Shown here: piece after piece, positions 57,306-60,000 of the stretch
Layout of the letters: every line of letters begins with the position of its first letter
How positions within the stretch are numbered: position 1 is the stretch's first letter
Source: Cryptomeria japonica
Lineage: Eukaryota; Streptophyta; Pinopsida; Cupressales; Cupressaceae
DNA: 60,000 nt
Direction: 5' to 3'
NCBI RefSeq assembly: GCF_030272615.1
Contig: NC_081405.1
Span: forward strand, 310,513,235 to 310,573,234
The notes under the pieces: model-generated
The model's input: only the letters and a program-made list of their open reading frames with translations
Told to the model about the DNA's origin: nothing
Database searches by the model: none
Position numbers and translations under genes: made by a program

Positions 57306-58775
57306 GCGCCTCCTTATTCCATGTGGTAAAACTTGGAGAGAAATGGTCTTGGGGGATAAAAAAATCAAACGAAGATTTCTTGAGGATTCTTATCCCACAT
57401 GAGACCAGGATGATGTTAGTGGACCCACGAGATAAGATAACAAAAGGACGTGAAGGGCCTTCTTATCCCATGTGATCAAGATGGGATGTGTTGAAGCTTG
57501 TAGGATAAGGAAAAGTAAAGACAAAAGATGAAAACCTTATCCTGCGTGGTATAAGAGACTATGCTAATGTGGTGTGGGCTAACGAAGAAAGAGGAAGGCT
57601 TGTTGAGAATAAAAAAAGCTTATCTCACACGAGTAGAACATATATGTGAATCATACAACATGAAGGTTAGCCATAGTATGAAGTTCAATGGATTTGAGCA
57701 GCTAGATAGTCCACCTAGCATTGACCAAGTTTGACCCGATGACATGGCATGTACAAAGAAAATCAAAGGACACATGTCGGAAAGATGAAAGGGTATTTTG
57801 TCGACAAAATTGAAGATTTTGACCGAATTTCCAACCATGTCTGCAAGACGATAGACTTAGAGGTACACATGGGCAATTGATCAGGATTGACCAAGTGACT
57901 TGGATGCTGAATAAGAAGATGTTTGCATGTCGATAGGAAAAATTATCTATATGGTGATTAGGCGACCTTGACCGAATGATCTAAATAAAGGAAATTATGA
58001 CATATGGCTCTTTGGTGGATAGAATAAATAAGATATGCAGAAGTCAGTGACAGTGGATTTTAGTATGGTAGTTGTTGATCTTGTCTGGGTAGGCTGACAG
58101 AGGATTGAAAACACATTAATGGTGACCGAGTTACAGGAAGGATATGTGGCTCAAGGAAGGATTGCAAATCATTTTGAGAAAATCAAGATTACGAAACTTA
58201 GTAATCCAAGTACAAAGAATGATATAAGGAGAAACATGATGCATTTAATTCAGGCAGCTGATTTGAGATCTTATTCAGGATAGTGAATAAAATATTTTAA
58301 GGTGCAGACCTCCAAAACAACTAACCTAAATAAAATATTCTATATTGTATAGAAGAAAAATCTGATGTGTATAGATTCGATCGAATCTAGCAGTAGCTGT
58401 AAATGTGATTCAACACTGGTTGGTTGAAAATAATGATATCTTAACAAGTTGACTGATGGTATGTGTAGAGAGAATATATATAGTGTGCTGAAGAGAGATG
58501 TGTTGTGGTGGTGAAGTACAAAGAGTGTTGTTGTTGAGAGAGAGATAGAGTGTGTTGTTGCCAAGAGAAAATAGAGTAATAAAAGAACTTTCTAGAGAGT
58601 AATGTTGTAGTAGAGAGAAGAAGATAACCAGAGGAAGGAGGAGAAATAGAAGAAAACTTTGAGAAAGCAGAGAAAGTCATTCTCATGATATGAGAAATTT
58701 GTAATTGTTTAAAAACTCATTTATAACAAGGCTTTATCATTGCAATGTAAACTTGAACAATCATTGTAAATCTCT

Positions 58776-58895
58776 GAGTTGGTGCTCAGAGCAGGGGTAG
58801 GTGCTTCTTTGAGTTGGTGCTCATAAATCAAGGGTTGGTGCTCCTTGGATTGGTACCCCCAAGTTTCAAGGGTTGGTGCTCCTTAGGTTGGTTTC
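58776..58895 (+). repeat. GGTTGGTGCTCC short repeats in LTR C
   Basis: GAGTTGGTGCTC, GGTAGGTGCTTC, GAGTTGGTGCTC, GGTTGGTGCTCC and GGTTGGTGCTCC recur every 20-35 bases. Confidence 0.8.
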
Positions 58896-59128
58896 CTAAA
58901 CATTTTAAACTATTATTTACTGTGAGATTGGATTGGACCAGTAGACTCTCGCAACTATTCTCACCAAGGTTTTTCCCACATTGGGTTTTCCTCGTACATT
59001 TGGTGTTATGTGATGTGCTCTTGTGTGTGTTTTTATGTTTGCATTATATCCTTAAAATATTCACACTGAACTTAATGTTTTGAAATACACTAATTCACCC
59101 CCCTCTCAGTGTCCATTTGTGATCTTCA

Positions 59129-59133
59129 TCCCC
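59129..59133. repeat. Target-site duplication of LTR C, right copy
   Basis: TCCCC, as at 55280-55284. Confidence 0.8.
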
Positions 59134-60000
59134 CACTCCTAGTTGGCCTCAAGTTACCCTTAGCCACCCCATCAAAATTATCTTTTATCTAACCCCTTGG
59201 GGGATGAGTCAAATAAACACGTTCATGATCCTTTCTCCCTCATCTATAAGCCTTAAAAATATCACCTTTGATATGCCAATCTCTATCCATATTAAGATCA
59301 TAGGCAATACAAACAATAGTCTCCATTTTATTCGCATTAGAAGGGATGCTATTTAAATTCTCCACAATTAATATGTATATTCTCTCAAACACAATATTCT
59401 TTGGATCCTCCTTATCCCTAAATAATCTATTATTCTACTCCTTCCACACTTCCGAGACAACATGGAGAAAGGTAAAAGACCATAACCTTCGAATAGTGGG
59501 ATTCAAAGAGGGGACATTACATTGGAAAGAAAGGTCCTCTAATGAACCAAGAAACACCCAAGATAAGTTCCAGAGAGAAAGAAATCTACCCCAGATAGAA
59601 GCCACATATGGATAGTGGAGGAAAAGATGATTAGCCAATTTCGCATCTTCCTTGCATAGGTAACACCGGTTGGGGGTCTAAAAGCCATGCTTACAAAGAT
59701 TGTCAGCTATTAGCACTTTATTCTAGAGCAAAATCCAAAATAAAATATTGATCTTAGGAATAAGGTGTTTGATCCAGGATTTAGCCCAAACTAGAGGAAG
59801 GGCAAAATAAAAGGGCAACAAAGAGACAATCGAAGACACCGAGAAGCAGCCTAAAGGGTTTGGCATCTAGACTAAAAGATCACCCTACTAACTTAACCCA
59901 AATTTAACAACGATCAAAGTGGATTGAATAGGAGCTAGGTCCATGCTGACCTAACAGAGATCCACTGACCTACCATTCCTCTATAATACCCTAAAAATGG
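59134..60000 (-). pseudogene. LINE ORF2 part: RT tail, zinc region, RNase H start
   Basis: The minus strand gives WIKHLIPKINILFWILL, stop, NKVLIADNLCKHGF, stop, TPNRCYLCKEDAKLANHLFLHY, a typical zinc-binding RVT-associated region (59770-59600). An open stretch through FLSLWNLSWVFLG to SEVWKE follows, then after a stop NNRLFRDKEDP and, near 59170, DNFDGVAKGNLRPTRSGG, the start of RNase H. The frame continues directly at 55279 beyond LTR C. It closely resembles the block at 3300-3900 (NRCFLYKE..NIGHLLLHC, WNITWVFLV, DGVAKGNP), so both are copies of one LINE family. The 5' part lies beyond the window. Confidence 0.8.

Larger units (their letters stand above)
55635..57640. repeat. Array of TTATCCC / GGGATAA half-sites
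   Basis: About 20 occurrences of CTTATCCC(G/A)CA or its inverse CATGGGATAA alternate every 40-110 bases on both sides of LTR B. Neighbouring half-sites form potential hairpins. Copies degrade to TTATCTC, GTCCCAC and GAGATAA. The array is part of the U3-like section of LTR C. Confidence 0.7.
55285..59128 (+). mobile_element. Copia-type solo LTR (LTR C), carrying a nested LTR
   Basis: It starts TATTGGAATT (a TG to TA change at the terminus is likely, compare TGTTGGCATT of LTR B) and ends GATCTTCA. TCCCC duplications flank it. Near its end are GGTTGGTGCTCC tandem words (58776-58890), a TTTTTCCCACATTGGGTTTTCC block (58971-58992) and AATTCACCCCCCTCTCAG (59091-59108), as in large Copia LTRs. Without nested LTR B it would be about 2.7 kb. 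There is no coding DNA or second LTR, so it is a solo LTR or very large non-coding element. It lies inside a LINE RNase H gene. Confidence 0.75.
50680..60000 (-). mobile_element. - strand LINE relic with third coding region, interrupted by LTRs
   Basis: Reading the minus strand from the window's right edge: RT tail, zinc region and start of RNase H (60000-59134), then an LTR insertion (59133-55285), the rest of RNase H (55284-54950), the third coding region in two parts (54660-54080 and about 52200-50840) separated by a foreign-looking segment (54080-52200), and the 27-nt 3' terminus (50719-50693) shared exactly with the LINE at 2847-6300. The RNase H frame is restored when the LTR and one TCCCC duplication are removed. 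The 5' part lies outside the window. Confidence 0.65.

Noticed and set aside
10479-60000. CRISPR arrays, rRNA or tRNA genes
   Set aside because: No regular spacer-repeat array and no rRNA signature were seen. I did not find a convincing tRNA cloverleaf by eye; this should be confirmed with a tRNA scan.

Overview
The window looks like intergenic DNA of a large, repeat-rich plant nuclear genome. A gymnosperm, probably a conifer, is my best guess. This rests on nested old retroelements, no intact host gene in 60 kb, an unfamiliar protein family that I associate with conifer gene sets, and decayed DRM-type methyltransferase copies. The species cannot be fixed from the sequence. Almost every coding stretch is a transposable-element relic with stops and frameshifts.

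Layout. 1-2846: two broken copies of a plant DRM (domains-rearranged) DNA methyltransferase in opposite orientation. 2847-6300: a 5'-truncated LINE on the + strand whose RNase H is followed by an extra open region of unknown function. 6301-10473: AT-rich DNA with a Copia integrase relic, a Copia-type LTR and a LINE ORF1 relic. 10474-25595: a complete Ty3/Gypsy element of the Tat type with 1.5 kb LTRs, a 5-bp target duplication and one long gag-pol frame broken by eight stops and one frameshift. 25596-27874: very AT-rich DNA. 27875-34057: a full-length + strand LINE with a 23-bp target duplication. 34451-42713: a full-length - strand LINE. 43142-48986: a PIF1-helicase relic split precisely by a 5.4 kb terminal-inverted-repeat element made almost entirely of satellites. 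50680-60000: a - strand LINE relic interrupted by a long Copia-type solo LTR, which itself holds a second solo LTR.

How the parts relate. Several host reading frames re-form when the inserted element and one target duplication are removed: PIF1 at 43234/48620 and LINE RNase H at 55279/59134. This gives a firm order of insertion. The most unusual points are a conserved third coding region downstream of RNase H in two separate LINE copies that share an identical 27-nt 3' terminus, and the foldback-like element carrying an ~850-bp higher-order palindromic satellite between inverted (CT)n and (GA)n arms.
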